From positions 62,001 to 126,000 of the IMG/VR virus record IMGVR_UViG_3300046820_002568: 64,000 bases of DNA; one strand, written 5' to 3'. Each line of letters begins with the position of its first letter. Position 1 is the first letter of the stretch. The DNA is from a virus. A program made the translations under genes and the position numbers. This document shows, piece after piece, positions 8,255 through 17,501 of the stretch. A model generated the notes under the pieces. It had not been told where the DNA came from, ran no database searches, and saw only the letters and a program-made list of their open reading frames with translations.

Positions 8255-11203
8255 TTAAAGACAACCAAATTGAATGTTTATAAATTGTAAATTAAATTCC
8301 ACAGATTGTATCTGAATACAATCTTGTGATTGCAATGTAAGTATATTTTTTTCATAATTAGCTGTTATACTAATATTTGTAAATTCATCCATCAAAAATC
8401 CAACTCCTTGTAATATAAATTCATTCCAAGCATCGCTTTTAATAATATAGTTAGAACCCTCATAAACTGAAGGATTACTATATTGTAATGTATATGTTTG
8501 TGAATTTTTTACTATTACTAATTCAAAACCATATTGTAACGACTTTACATATGGTACAGTTTTACCACAATCAACCTCATTCAAAATAGCACCTATCTGA
8601 AACTGTATTTCGTTTGAGCTATATGTTAAATTAACAGTTACATCGGTTGCGTTACAGTCATTTGGAGCAAAACCTCCAAATACTTGTGGTCCAGCAACAT
8701 TAAAATCTGTTGGTAGACATCCTCTTTGCATTCTGTAAACAAATTTTTGTCTGTGGAATATTGAATTTTCTATTCTGGTACCTGTGTTCCAAATAGTACT
8801 CGCAGGTATAAATTGTTCAACCAGTCTAATCCAAAAATCACCAATACCATTAATGTATTTGGTCATTGCAGAATATGAAAAATTGTTATTTTCAATCCCA
8901 ACATCATTAAACATTGTAAGATATTTGTAATATATGTTTTGTAAAGTTGGGTACCCCCCTGTTTTACCATCAGAAGAGTTTTGTCTGTGTCTTACATTTA
9001 TCATGTTTCTCCAAAAAGTTTCTTTAAATTCAAAGAAATCTTTTATTTGTGGTTTTGGATTAATTACGGTTGAATCATAATTTTCAAAAATGAAAGGATT
9101 CTCTGTTTCAGGTAATTTCGTAACACCACTATAAGGAATAGGATAATTTTGTGTATTGGACATATACCAAACATCATATGCAAGTGCTTGGGCCGGATTT
9201 AAAAATAAATCCACATTTTTCACATTTAGTAATAATCTATCGTCCGCAACTTGGTAATAAGCATCAAAGTTACCTGAAGAATTTTTCCTTAAAAATTCCC
9301 CGTCAACCCAAGATTTTTTATTATCAATTGTTTTTTGTAATTCAAACCCATCACCTAAATAAGGAAAATATCTAAATCTATCTAAATATTTTTCGCCATA
9401 ACTAAAAGGTTCAAGTGAAGTTTGGACAGTTGGGCTATCTCCAGTAAACACACTTCCATTTGAATCTATTACCTCGGGACTTCTGTGTTGTGGTGTTGAT
9501 TCAAACCATCCTGAACCTTTTTGAAAATAAAAACTATCATTGTCTTGTGGAACTTTTGGATAACCTTCATTATCGATTGGATAATCTTCTCTAGTTAAAG
9601 TAACATCAACTATAGTAGTTGAGGATGTAAAAGCCGTATAGGGGGCTCCATTAAATCTATATGTATTATTTGGGTCAAGAACAGACAAAGAACTTGTGAA
9701 AGTTCCTCCAGTAATTGTAGTATATAAAGCATTAAAGTTAGCTATAGGGTATTTTCCTCCAGCTAAGTAAACATGTTCATTAAATTCAACAAGAGCCTCG
9801 GGAGCGCCTATATTATTCATTAAAAATTCTATAGCCCTTCTTGTTCCTTTTGATTTGAATAGATATGCAGAATTTAATATTAAATTCCTATAATACTGAT
9901 AATTCAATTCATCAGTAGAAACTCCGTTTGAAAGTCCTGGAAAATTACTAGAGTTTTGTTGGTATAGTGTTGATAGAAATCCGTCGCTTTGTACTGGAGA
10001 TATATTTGTCTTCCAACCTAAAGTTTCCGCAACATTTGTTAATAATTTTGATGGGACATCGTCACCAACATTATAATTAACTGAAACCATGTGAGAAATT
10101 GAATCAATATATTTTTTACTCTCATCAAAACTTCTTCCATATATCTTTAATGTCTTATTAACTTTACCGTCAATTGTGTCAAATTCTTTTAATGATTCGG
10201 TAGTATAGAATCTAGATAATAAATCAGTTTGATTTACATCATAGCTCTGACCTATTTCATCCAAATTTTGGAGGTACTTTGTGAATGCCGGTGTTTTAAT
10301 ATCAATATTCCAAGAACCATCAAGTGGCCAGGTCACTGTTTGGTATTTAATAAAGTCGTTACCGTCAGGTGATTCTGTGTTAACTTGGAATTCAGATGTA
10401 TAAATTGGATATGAAGTCCTATTAAGTAATAACTCCTCAATCTCGTCAAGCTCTAAATTAAAAACTTCATTAACTGTGAAATCATTTGGTCTAATTACCA
10501 GTAACTGTCTTGTAGTTGTTACCCCGCTAAATGGGTTTCCTTTGACCAATATTGATAGGGTTCCGGCGGTCACTGAAGTAGTACCGGTCATATCTACCAC
10601 ACTAAAACTACCATTTGGTGTTTCTAAGATATAACTTGTATAATATGATGTAAAATTTCTATATTTGGATACTTCAAACTCTAATGAGGATAAATTAATT
10701 GACGCTCTAATTGAAAAATCTACTGAGAACGGATTTTTAACCGTTGACGCATCTAACTGTAAAAAAGTAAAATCTTCAGAAGAATCATAACTAATATTAA
10801 ATGCAGTATTACCTGTGGTATAATCAAGTCTTATTTGTGAAGATTCTATAGCTGCGGGAAAGTGGTTAATAATATTTAAAACAGCTGCCGAAAATCTTTT
10901 ACTTAAAGGTCCATAAGCAACAAAATTTAAAACATTTGTTTCATCAAAATTAGGAAATATTCTAAAGTTAACTTCATTAATTACTTGTGCTTGTACTGTT
11001 GATAATATACTTAAATTATCTAAAGTATAAGGTTGTGAAAATTTTCCAGTATCAAAAAATCTATTACTTTTTTCAGATATAGATGTGGTTAATTGGAAAT
11101 TACCTTGCGTAAGTCCTCCTCCTTGGACTACTTGTAATCCAACTATATTATCAAAAATACTACTTTCAGATAATCGTTTCTGAGGAGGACAAGTATATGA
11201 CAT
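8255..11203 (-). CDS. Large baseplate/tail protein with gpI-like motif
   Basis: A 982-residue protein starting at an ATG at 11203. Around residues 440-480 it carries AYLFKSKGTRRAIEFLMNN followed by an acidic/aromatic strand. This resembles the KGT..A...L motif of the phage tail protein I / TIGR02242 group, which joins the baseplate wedge to fibres. A conserved-looking helical stretch follows near residues 740-820 (FWRNMINVRHRQ, then WIRLVEQFIPAST). The rest is beta-rich. Its place between wedge genes on one side and adhesin genes on the other fits a connector between baseplate and fibres. The family assignment rests on one motif and is tentative; a structural role is more secure. Confidence 0.5.
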   Translation of the reverse strand: MSYTCPPQKRLSESSIFDNIVGLQVVQGGGLTQGNFQLTTSISEKSNRFFDTGKFSQPYTLDNLSILSTVQAQVINEVNFRIFPNFDETNVLNFVAYGPLSKRFSAAVLNIINHFPAAIESSQIRLDYTTGNTAFNISYDSSEDFTFLQLDASTVKNPFSVDFSIRASINLSSLEFEVSKYRNFTSYYTSYILETPNGSFSVVDMTGTTSVTAGTLSILVKGNPFSGVTTTRQLLVIRPNDFTVNEVFNLELDEIEELLLNRTSYPIYTSEFQVNTESPDGNDFIKYQTVTWPLDGSWNIDIKTPAFTKYLQNLDEIGQSYDVNQTDLLSRFYTTESLKEFDTIDGKVNKTLKIYGRSFDESKKYIDSISHMVSVNYNVGDDVPSKLLTNVAETLGWKTNISPVQSDGFLSTLYQQNSSNFPGLSNGVSTDELNYQYYRNLILNSAYLFKSKGTRRAIEFLMNNIGAPEALVEFNEHVYLAGGKYPIANFNALYTTITGGTFTSSLSVLDPNNTYRFNGAPYTAFTSSTTIVDVTLTREDYPIDNEGYPKVPQDNDSFYFQKGSGWFESTPQHRSPEVIDSNGSVFTGDSPTVQTSLEPFSYGEKYLDRFRYFPYLGDGFELQKTIDNKKSWVDGEFLRKNSSGNFDAYYQVADDRLLLNVKNVDLFLNPAQALAYDVWYMSNTQNYPIPYSGVTKLPETENPFIFENYDSTVINPKPQIKDFFEFKETFWRNMINVRHRQNSSDGKTGGYPTLQNIYYKYLTMFNDVGIENNNFSYSAMTKYINGIGDFWIRLVEQFIPASTIWNTGTRIENSIFHRQKFVYRMQRGCLPTDFNVAGPQVFGGFAPNDCNATDVTVNLTYSSNEIQFQIGAILNEVDCGKTVPYVKSLQYGFELVIVKNSQTYTLQYSNPSVYEGSNYIIKSDAWNEFILQGVGFLMDEFTNISITANYEKNILTLQSQDCIQIQSVEFNLQFINIQFGCL

Positions 11204-11204
11204 C

Positions 11205-12116
11205 TTATTGTATTGTTATTATGTTTTGGAAATTTTTACTGAAATCAATGTTATTAATCCTATCTTGTCTAACTTCATATAACAATTCATTAAATTGGTC
11301 GCGTATAACATAAAGATTATATTGTCTATAAATATTGTTATTTGAGTCATATAAGGTGTAAATACCATCTTCAATTGATTTGGTCTGATTACCATAAAGA
11401 GCAATAGCCAAAGTAGACGCATCGTGTTCAACTATTTCAACTTCAACTACCGTTGGATTGAAGAAAGTATTAGTAACGATTATATTTTGATTTGGGTTAC
11501 CAATAAATGGTGTTGCATTTGGTTTTGTGGTTGGTGACGATGAAGGTGTTAGGGTTAAAAACATCAAATTAGTGGTACCTTCTGAGTATCTGTATCTTAC
11601 AGCCTTTTGTAATGTATTAGTTAGGTTTTGGGTTACTGGTTCACAATAAAATGATGATGTTACTATTCTATAAAAATTGGGAATTTTAGTCCCATCGTCA
11701 TTTAGATACTCTATTCTAAACCCTACAAGTCCTTGGTTTATAAATTTGTTTCTATAATTTGAGGGAACATCTTGTAAATTAATAATGATTCCTTTAATAT
11801 TTGGGGATGATGATAAAACACCACAATCATTAATTCTAGTTCTAATTTGTGAAGGTCTAAAATATAGTGTGTAGATTCCAAGGGCATTAAATTGGTCCGC
11901 AGGTAATGTTAAATTATACAATCCTCCTAATAGTTCAGTATCTCCCCCACCTATATTAGTATTACTGTAATAAGGTCTTAAATATTGTTGTGAGTCTAAT
12001 CTTGTTAAACTAAAATCCGAGCTTTGGTCTCTTGACGGCACATAATGTAATATTATGTCCACATCTTCTGGACTTACATCTGCCGGTCTAACTATTCCAT
12101 AATTTCCTGTTGCCAC
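11205..12116 (-). CDS. Tail structural protein, function unknown
   Basis: A 303-residue protein starting with GTG at 12116 and ending one base before the next gene's start region. It is beta-rich with many Asn, Tyr and Thr residues and has no transmembrane segment or known catalytic motif. I do not recognise a family. Its position in a tightly packed block of tail genes, between the metallopeptidase protein and the 982-residue baseplate protein, argues for a virion component, perhaps a small baseplate or fibre-attachment subunit. Confidence 0.45.
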   Translation of the reverse strand: MATGNYGIVRPADVSPEDVDIILHYVPSRDQSSDFSLTRLDSQQYLRPYYSNTNIGGGDTELLGGLYNLTLPADQFNALGIYTLYFRPSQIRTRINDCGVLSSSPNIKGIIINLQDVPSNYRNKFINQGLVGFRIEYLNDDGTKIPNFYRIVTSSFYCEPVTQNLTNTLQKAVRYRYSEGTTNLMFLTLTPSSSPTTKPNATPFIGNPNQNIIVTNTFFNPTVVEVEIVEHDASTLAIALYGNQTKSIEDGIYTLYDSNNNIYRQYNLYVIRDQFNELLYEVRQDRINNIDFSKNFQNIITIQ

Positions 12117-12137
12117 ACTTTTTCTTTTTAAAATTTA

Positions 12138-14678
12138 TTAAATATCATTATAATTTCTAACATCAAAAAACTTATAACCATAAGTTCTAAGTGAACCCGT
12201 ATTATTAACTTCACCAATTCTCCTGAAATTCTCCATTCCTGATATTTTTCCTCTTTCAATAAATACATTTGATTGGATTATTGGCTGCTCAATTACATTC
12301 ATTAGATATTCCATTTTAGTAATTGTTGTTGCCGTTAAGTTAACCTCTGAAAATCCATAAGATTGTACAACAAATACACTAGTACCTGCCGAAAAATCTA
12401 TGTAACTTTGGTCGTTAATTGTATAAGCGGTATATTCAGGACTTTGCGAAGTCACCACTCCTGTAGTACCATCAGGTAAATTAATTACTAAATCATTAAC
12501 ATATGGATTTATTCCATAAACTTTCAGTTCTTCAAGTCTAGACTGAGTAAATCCTGAAATAATGTATGGTACTTCTACAAAATTCCAGCTAGATTGAGCG
12601 TCAATAGTATTCAATGCGTCAAAATAATTTATAAAATTTTGAGATTTTGGACTTGTATTCCATGAGCCATTTTTAGTTAAAAATCTTACTTCCCCATAAG
12701 GATTTTCTATTTCTACTGTAAGATTTGTACCCAGTGCAGGAGTAGGGGTAGGCGTTGAGTTCACACCTATTGTTGGTGTTACGGTAATAGTAGGGGTTGT
12801 TACGATTGTGGGTGTAACTGTTGGGGTAACACCGATGTCAACAGTTGGCGTTGGGGGTAAAAACGGTGGCTCACATCCGGTAGAGCTTGCTAATGCATAT
12901 CTTGGTCCTCCGGGTTCAAATAATACTCTTGCTCTTAAAACTTGACCAGGTGAAAACATCCATGTACATCTTTGACTTGAATAGTCCATAAAATTCATAG
13001 TCATCTCAACAGGATTACCAGGACATGATGAGTAATGCGGATAAACGGGACACCCTGAATTTGGACCGTCATGGGTTGGGGTATCATCAACATCATCACT
13101 TTGGCAATTTCCGTTTCCAGTTCCCCAAATATGTTTTAAGTTCAACCAATGTCCTACCTCATGTGTTGCAGTTCTTCCAACTCCGACAGAATAATTTAGT
13201 CCAGGATTTTCCATACTTCCAATAGTCTCATAATCTAAAACAATTCCATCAGTAGCGGCAGGACCCCCTGGTCCTGGTGCAAATCCAGCATAATTATTAA
13301 TGTCACATACCCAAATATTTAAATATTTGTCCCTTGGCCATGCATTAACCCCTCCTAAGGACTCAAATTGTACTCCATTACCCATAGAGAATTGAGGTAC
13401 ATTTGTAAATTTTCTAGTTATACCATTAGTTGGTCTACCATCAGGGTCTTGAGTTGCCAAACAAAATTGAAGATTCATATTTCCAACTGGTTGGAATATA
13501 TCGGGTGTGTTTGCGATTTGTGGTCCTGATGCGGAAAAATCAATATTTAATTGGTCAATTTGAGCGTAAATTAAATCATCACTTATATTCTGAATATTTT
13601 GACTATAAACAATGTGAAAAACTACAGGAATTGTTATTGTTGTAAATGAAGCGGCTCTTCCTCTATTTTGAATAGCATTTCTAGTAAACTCTTCAATATT
13701 AATTACCTCTTCTTTTGTATTTTTATTTTGTATAAGTGAGTCTTGGTATTCTTGATATCCACATAATAATTCATCCCCTGTTGGGTCAGATTGTAAAGCC
13801 CTACTTATAGGTCCTATCTGTCTTTGTAAAAAACTATCAATTGTTTGCACCGCAGAATACGGTACATTCACTGTTTTTGTAATAACATAATCCCCTAAAG
13901 ATGTTGTACCATAAAAAGTTATGGTATAACTTTTAACATCGGTCAAAGTCGGATATGTATGAGATACCGATTCAGGAATAAAAACTGTAACTTCTTGGAT
14001 TGGTGTACCGTCGCCCCAGTCTATCCTATATGTCGATTCTTGTAAATAAGTTTTTTTGTTATCTGATGTGTTGTATATTGTAATCTCATTTGAGTTAGTG
14101 AATACAAAAGTAAAATTAACTTCGTCGTTTAATTGTGATATTTCTCCGTCCCATGCGGAATAATATCCTATATCTTCGTAGTTTTGCTCTAATAAAATTG
14201 GTATAGATAAATCAATTAATTGTGATGTATTTGGTTGAGTTATTAATAGTTCAACTATACTACCAACAGGGATAGTTATACCATCACCGACCAATTCCAA
14301 AAACAAATAAAAGAAAGTTGTTGCTTCCTGAGTTGGTTGTGTCGTTATGTAATTTACTCTATTTCCATCTTCCGCAATAAAAGTAACAGTTGACCCTGTT
14401 TTTAATTTACTAAAATAAAAAGACCAATCATACCCAGTTGACCCGCTTTTATTAATCCAAATTATTGGAGTTTGTCCTTCAATTGGTTCGAACCCAATAG
14501 AAATTAAATTACCCGCAGATTCCGGTTGAGCAATATTCCAAGTACCCAAGTTAACGGTACCTGAACTTAAAACATAAGATAACCCACTATAATAACCAAA
14601 AGTATTCCCACTATAAGTTTGAGTTGTAAGTTCATTCCTTAAAACCTCAGGTGATATTTTAATTTTAAAAGTTTCCAT
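12138..14678 (-). CDS. Tail protein with M43 (pappalysin-type) metallopeptidase domain
   Basis: An 846-residue protein. Residues about 210-265 look like a PKD-type beta domain (WGDGTP ... SHTYP). Residues about 345-595 form a full M43 peptidase. The start is TIPVVFHIVY, then YLNIWVCDINNYAG. The zinc-binding motif is HEVGHWLNLKH with H506, E507, H510 and H516, followed by a Met-turn region (NFMDYSSQRC). Several Cys occur where M43B enzymes have disulphides. A Pro/Thr linker (about 609-650) joins it to a C-terminal domain of about 200 residues. The family cleaves proteins outside cells and is common among secreted enzymes of Bacteroidota. Overlap of one base (TAATG) with the upstream gene puts it in the tail operon, so the peptidase may ride on the virion and cut host surface proteins. 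Confidence 0.85.
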   Translation of the reverse strand: METFKIKISPEVLRNELTTQTYSGNTFGYYSGLSYVLSSGTVNLGTWNIAQPESAGNLISIGFEPIEGQTPIIWINKSGSTGYDWSFYFSKLKTGSTVTFIAEDGNRVNYITTQPTQEATTFFYLFLELVGDGITIPVGSIVELLITQPNTSQLIDLSIPILLEQNYEDIGYYSAWDGEISQLNDEVNFTFVFTNSNEITIYNTSDNKKTYLQESTYRIDWGDGTPIQEVTVFIPESVSHTYPTLTDVKSYTITFYGTTSLGDYVITKTVNVPYSAVQTIDSFLQRQIGPISRALQSDPTGDELLCGYQEYQDSLIQNKNTKEEVINIEEFTRNAIQNRGRAASFTTITIPVVFHIVYSQNIQNISDDLIYAQIDQLNIDFSASGPQIANTPDIFQPVGNMNLQFCLATQDPDGRPTNGITRKFTNVPQFSMGNGVQFESLGGVNAWPRDKYLNIWVCDINNYAGFAPGPGGPAATDGIVLDYETIGSMENPGLNYSVGVGRTATHEVGHWLNLKHIWGTGNGNCQSDDVDDTPTHDGPNSGCPVYPHYSSCPGNPVEMTMNFMDYSSQRCTWMFSPGQVLRARVLFEPGGPRYALASSTGCEPPFLPPTPTVDIGVTPTVTPTIVTTPTITVTPTIGVNSTPTPTPALGTNLTVEIENPYGEVRFLTKNGSWNTSPKSQNFINYFDALNTIDAQSSWNFVEVPYIISGFTQSRLEELKVYGINPYVNDLVINLPDGTTGVVTSQSPEYTAYTINDQSYIDFSAGTSVFVVQSYGFSEVNLTATTITKMEYLMNVIEQPIIQSNVFIERGKISGMENFRRIGEVNNTGSLRTYGYKFFDVRNYNDI

Positions 14679-15730
14679 TATCCAATAGGGGGGTTAATAT
14701 ATTCAAACCAAGTTATTTCATCAGTTGAACTATCAGTTTGAGTGCTTAGAATTTGATAAGTTTTTGCGTTGTAATCCAAATTAACTACATAATAAAAATC
14801 TTTATTTGATATTCTATATAAATTTGAGTAACTTGTTTGAGGTTCATTTATAAATTTTATATACTGTCCCGTCGCCGCATTGAAAAACTTAGCTGTCATA
14901 TAGAAAGTAGTTATATTAGTTACTGTCTCGTCTTCGAACCAATGAAGGTAGAACCCTTCTTTATTTCCAGTATGGTCTAATATTATTGTAGGAGTAACAA
15001 GTGGTCTAGATGTTGACTCTTCTGTTGGGAGTCCTGTATCACATACACATGGTCCTATTTCAGAAATGGAGTATCTGCTAGTACTGCTAGGAAAATCAAC
15101 TGCTATATAGTAATAGATATAAAGTAGTCCGTCTCTATCTAAATCCAAATATCTAAATTCGGCTTGTGTTCCCAATTTAACACAAATTCTTCTTGTAGGA
15201 TTTTGGCCAGGTACACCTGGAGAAACATTTAATATTTTTTCTGTATTACAACAATCCGTATAAGTTAATCTTCCACTTACAGAGAAAGTGAAAAAATACT
15301 CAAAACATGTTGATTCATTAATACTAGTACTCATCCTTGTTGGAAGAATTACTGTTAAATAATTTCTTTGGGTTTTTGGGTCCATTGAATTATAAAAATC
15401 CAATTTAAAGAAGGATTTATTAAATGCCTCTGAAGCATATCTAACTTGTCCGTCAGTAAATTTGGATAGATAACTATTTTCCCAAGGACCTTCAATTGAT
15501 GGTGAAAAATTAAATCTATATGTTAACCTGCTAAATCCTTGTCCTGTTGCATCGTGTGAAAATCTTGAAAGTTCGTAATTAATCGGTTGACCTATAACTT
15601 GCTCAATTATATTTTCCTGCTCTTCCAAAATTGAGGATTCTCTATCTAAAAAATCCCAATTCATACCAATCGGAACTACAATTCCTTTAGTTAAATCACT
15701 GTCGAGTATTTTAATTCTATTCACATCCAT
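14678..15730 (-). CDS. Tail structural protein, function unknown
   Basis: A 350-residue protein starting with ATG at 15730. The start overlaps the upstream gene by 14 bases and the stop overlaps the metallopeptidase gene by one base, implying coupled translation. It is beta-rich. A Cys pair (DCCNTEK near residue 160) and a further CVCDTG motif near residue 230 could form disulphides or bind a metal. No family was recognised. A structural role at the tail tip is inferred from the neighbours only. Confidence 0.45.
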   Translation of the reverse strand: MDVNRIKILDSDLTKGIVVPIGMNWDFLDRESSILEEQENIIEQVIGQPINYELSRFSHDATGQGFSRLTYRFNFSPSIEGPWENSYLSKFTDGQVRYASEAFNKSFFKLDFYNSMDPKTQRNYLTVILPTRMSTSINESTCFEYFFTFSVSGRLTYTDCCNTEKILNVSPGVPGQNPTRRICVKLGTQAEFRYLDLDRDGLLYIYYYIAVDFPSSTSRYSISEIGPCVCDTGLPTEESTSRPLVTPTIILDHTGNKEGFYLHWFEDETVTNITTFYMTAKFFNAATGQYIKFINEPQTSYSNLYRISNKDFYYVVNLDYNAKTYQILSTQTDSSTDEITWFEYINPPIG

Positions 15731-17501
15731 CTATTGTGGGGTCTTCAACTGCTATTGTGTTTATTGAAATATTAGTTCCCTCGGGTATTATTCTAAACAT
15801 AAAATTCTTATAAGGGTAGTGTCTTCCATTCATAAATGGAAAATCAGTTCCATTACCATCTGAGTCAATAAATCCATATGGATATAAATCTCTCCAATAA
15901 AATGTATTATTATAATTAGAGTAAAAAGCATAATCTGGTATTCCATCAGTAGTTTCTTTTGAGCCTTCCTCGATATAATCTGAAAAATCTTTTATCTTTA
16001 TACCAAAAAAAGGTTTATAATAGTATCCCAATGGATTGTTTATACTAGTTCCGATATTAAAAACTTCAGGATTAAAAACAAATTTATGATAACAATCTGA
16101 TAATACAGTTTCTATTTGTGTTATTTCATTCCATTCACATAGGTCTCCATTAATATATTGACCTGGACTTAAATTTCTATTCCTATAGAATGTCCTACCA
16201 TTAGTATCAAAGGCATCAGATGGTATTGTTGTGTTTGAGTAAGTATTAGACCTCTCCCACCAAGCTGTTGTCACATTTGAAATATTAAATTCCCAACCTT
16301 CTTTCAACCCATTTCCTTGGTCTGTCTCGGGGTTGAAGTAACCGAAAAATCCTCTATTGACTACTGTAAAAAATAACTCGGTAAGTGGTCTATTTAAATT
16401 ATCCATTAAACCATTAATATTCACAGTATTGTTAAATGATACATTATAAGATTGTGAATCTTCCTTTATAGATATTCTTGATTTCTGATTTGGTGTTAAA
16501 TCGGCACTTTCCCATTTTTTAGTAGTTCTAAATGCATTTTGTTCAAATCCTGAATTTGTTATTATCGCATCTGTATATGTTGTTAAAATTCTATGTCTTC
16601 TAACATAATATCTAGATTGGGACTCGGTTGGGTTGTCAATGTCTACAACCCTGAAAAATAATCCAGTTTTTGATTCAAAAAACGATGTTGATGTTTCATA
16701 AAAATTAATATCCAAAACATTAAATATAGTTTCTTCTGAACCATAAAATCCGTTACCTAAACTATACACCTCAAATCTATTTCTGTCTGTTTGTACCACA
16801 GATGCCGCATTAACAACTGTGACACTTGGTAAATAAACATATTCACCAACTTGTAAGTTATGTTTAAATGGACAAGTAAACTGCCAAAAAGTTTTGCCGT
16901 CAACATTTATTTTATTCATAATAAATGGTATACCATTTATTGGTTGCCATGTTATTGTTTGCCCATCACCAAATTGATATTGTAGTGTTTTTATACTGTT
17001 ACTTTCAGCGGGATAACTTAAATGAATATACCAATTATAGTAAGATGCCAGTTGAGCCTGTCCATTTATATGTCTACTCAATCCAGTAGTATATCCATCA
17101 ACATTTAAATCAGTTCTTATAAAATTAAATTCATTATATTGAGGTAAACCTCCCCATGGTATAGGAATATCATCGTTCTGAACTTGTAGTCTTTTATATT
17201 GTTCAGCATTAATATAATATAAATTATTATTAAATGGACTATACGGACTGTCAGGTGTTTGGGTAACACCTGAAAAAGAATTGTTAAATATCAATTGGAA
17301 TTTACACGATGGTAAGAACAAAGTCGATTTTTGCCTCTCATCATCATAGACTTGAGCCAAATTTATACTAACAGTTCTATTAAATTCATCTAATTCTTTA
17401 AGTTTCCCACTTAAAGGCACTGAAAGTTGTATCGATTTTTCGGGAGCCTGTTTATATCTCAGACTACCTTTAACAAATTCTATTTTACCTAAATCACTCA
17501 T
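15717..17501 (-). CDS. Tail structural protein, function unknown
   Basis: A 594-residue protein starting with ATG at 17501, overlapping the 2250-residue upstream gene by 8 bases and the downstream gene by 14. It is rich in Tyr, Phe and Asn, with no membrane segment or enzyme motif visible. The overlaps on both sides mean translation is probably coupled across this part of the tail operon. I do not recognise a family; a large baseplate or distal tail subunit is the likely role by position. Confidence 0.45.
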   Translation of the reverse strand: MSDLGKIEFVKGSLRYKQAPEKSIQLSVPLSGKLKELDEFNRTVSINLAQVYDDERQKSTLFLPSCKFQLIFNNSFSGVTQTPDSPYSPFNNNLYYINAEQYKRLQVQNDDIPIPWGGLPQYNEFNFIRTDLNVDGYTTGLSRHINGQAQLASYYNWYIHLSYPAESNSIKTLQYQFGDGQTITWQPINGIPFIMNKINVDGKTFWQFTCPFKHNLQVGEYVYLPSVTVVNAASVVQTDRNRFEVYSLGNGFYGSEETIFNVLDINFYETSTSFFESKTGLFFRVVDIDNPTESQSRYYVRRHRILTTYTDAIITNSGFEQNAFRTTKKWESADLTPNQKSRISIKEDSQSYNVSFNNTVNINGLMDNLNRPLTELFFTVVNRGFFGYFNPETDQGNGLKEGWEFNISNVTTAWWERSNTYSNTTIPSDAFDTNGRTFYRNRNLSPGQYINGDLCEWNEITQIETVLSDCYHKFVFNPEVFNIGTSINNPLGYYYKPFFGIKIKDFSDYIEEGSKETTDGIPDYAFYSNYNNTFYWRDLYPYGFIDSDGNGTDFPFMNGRHYPYKNFMFRIIPEGTNISINTIAVEDPTIDGCE

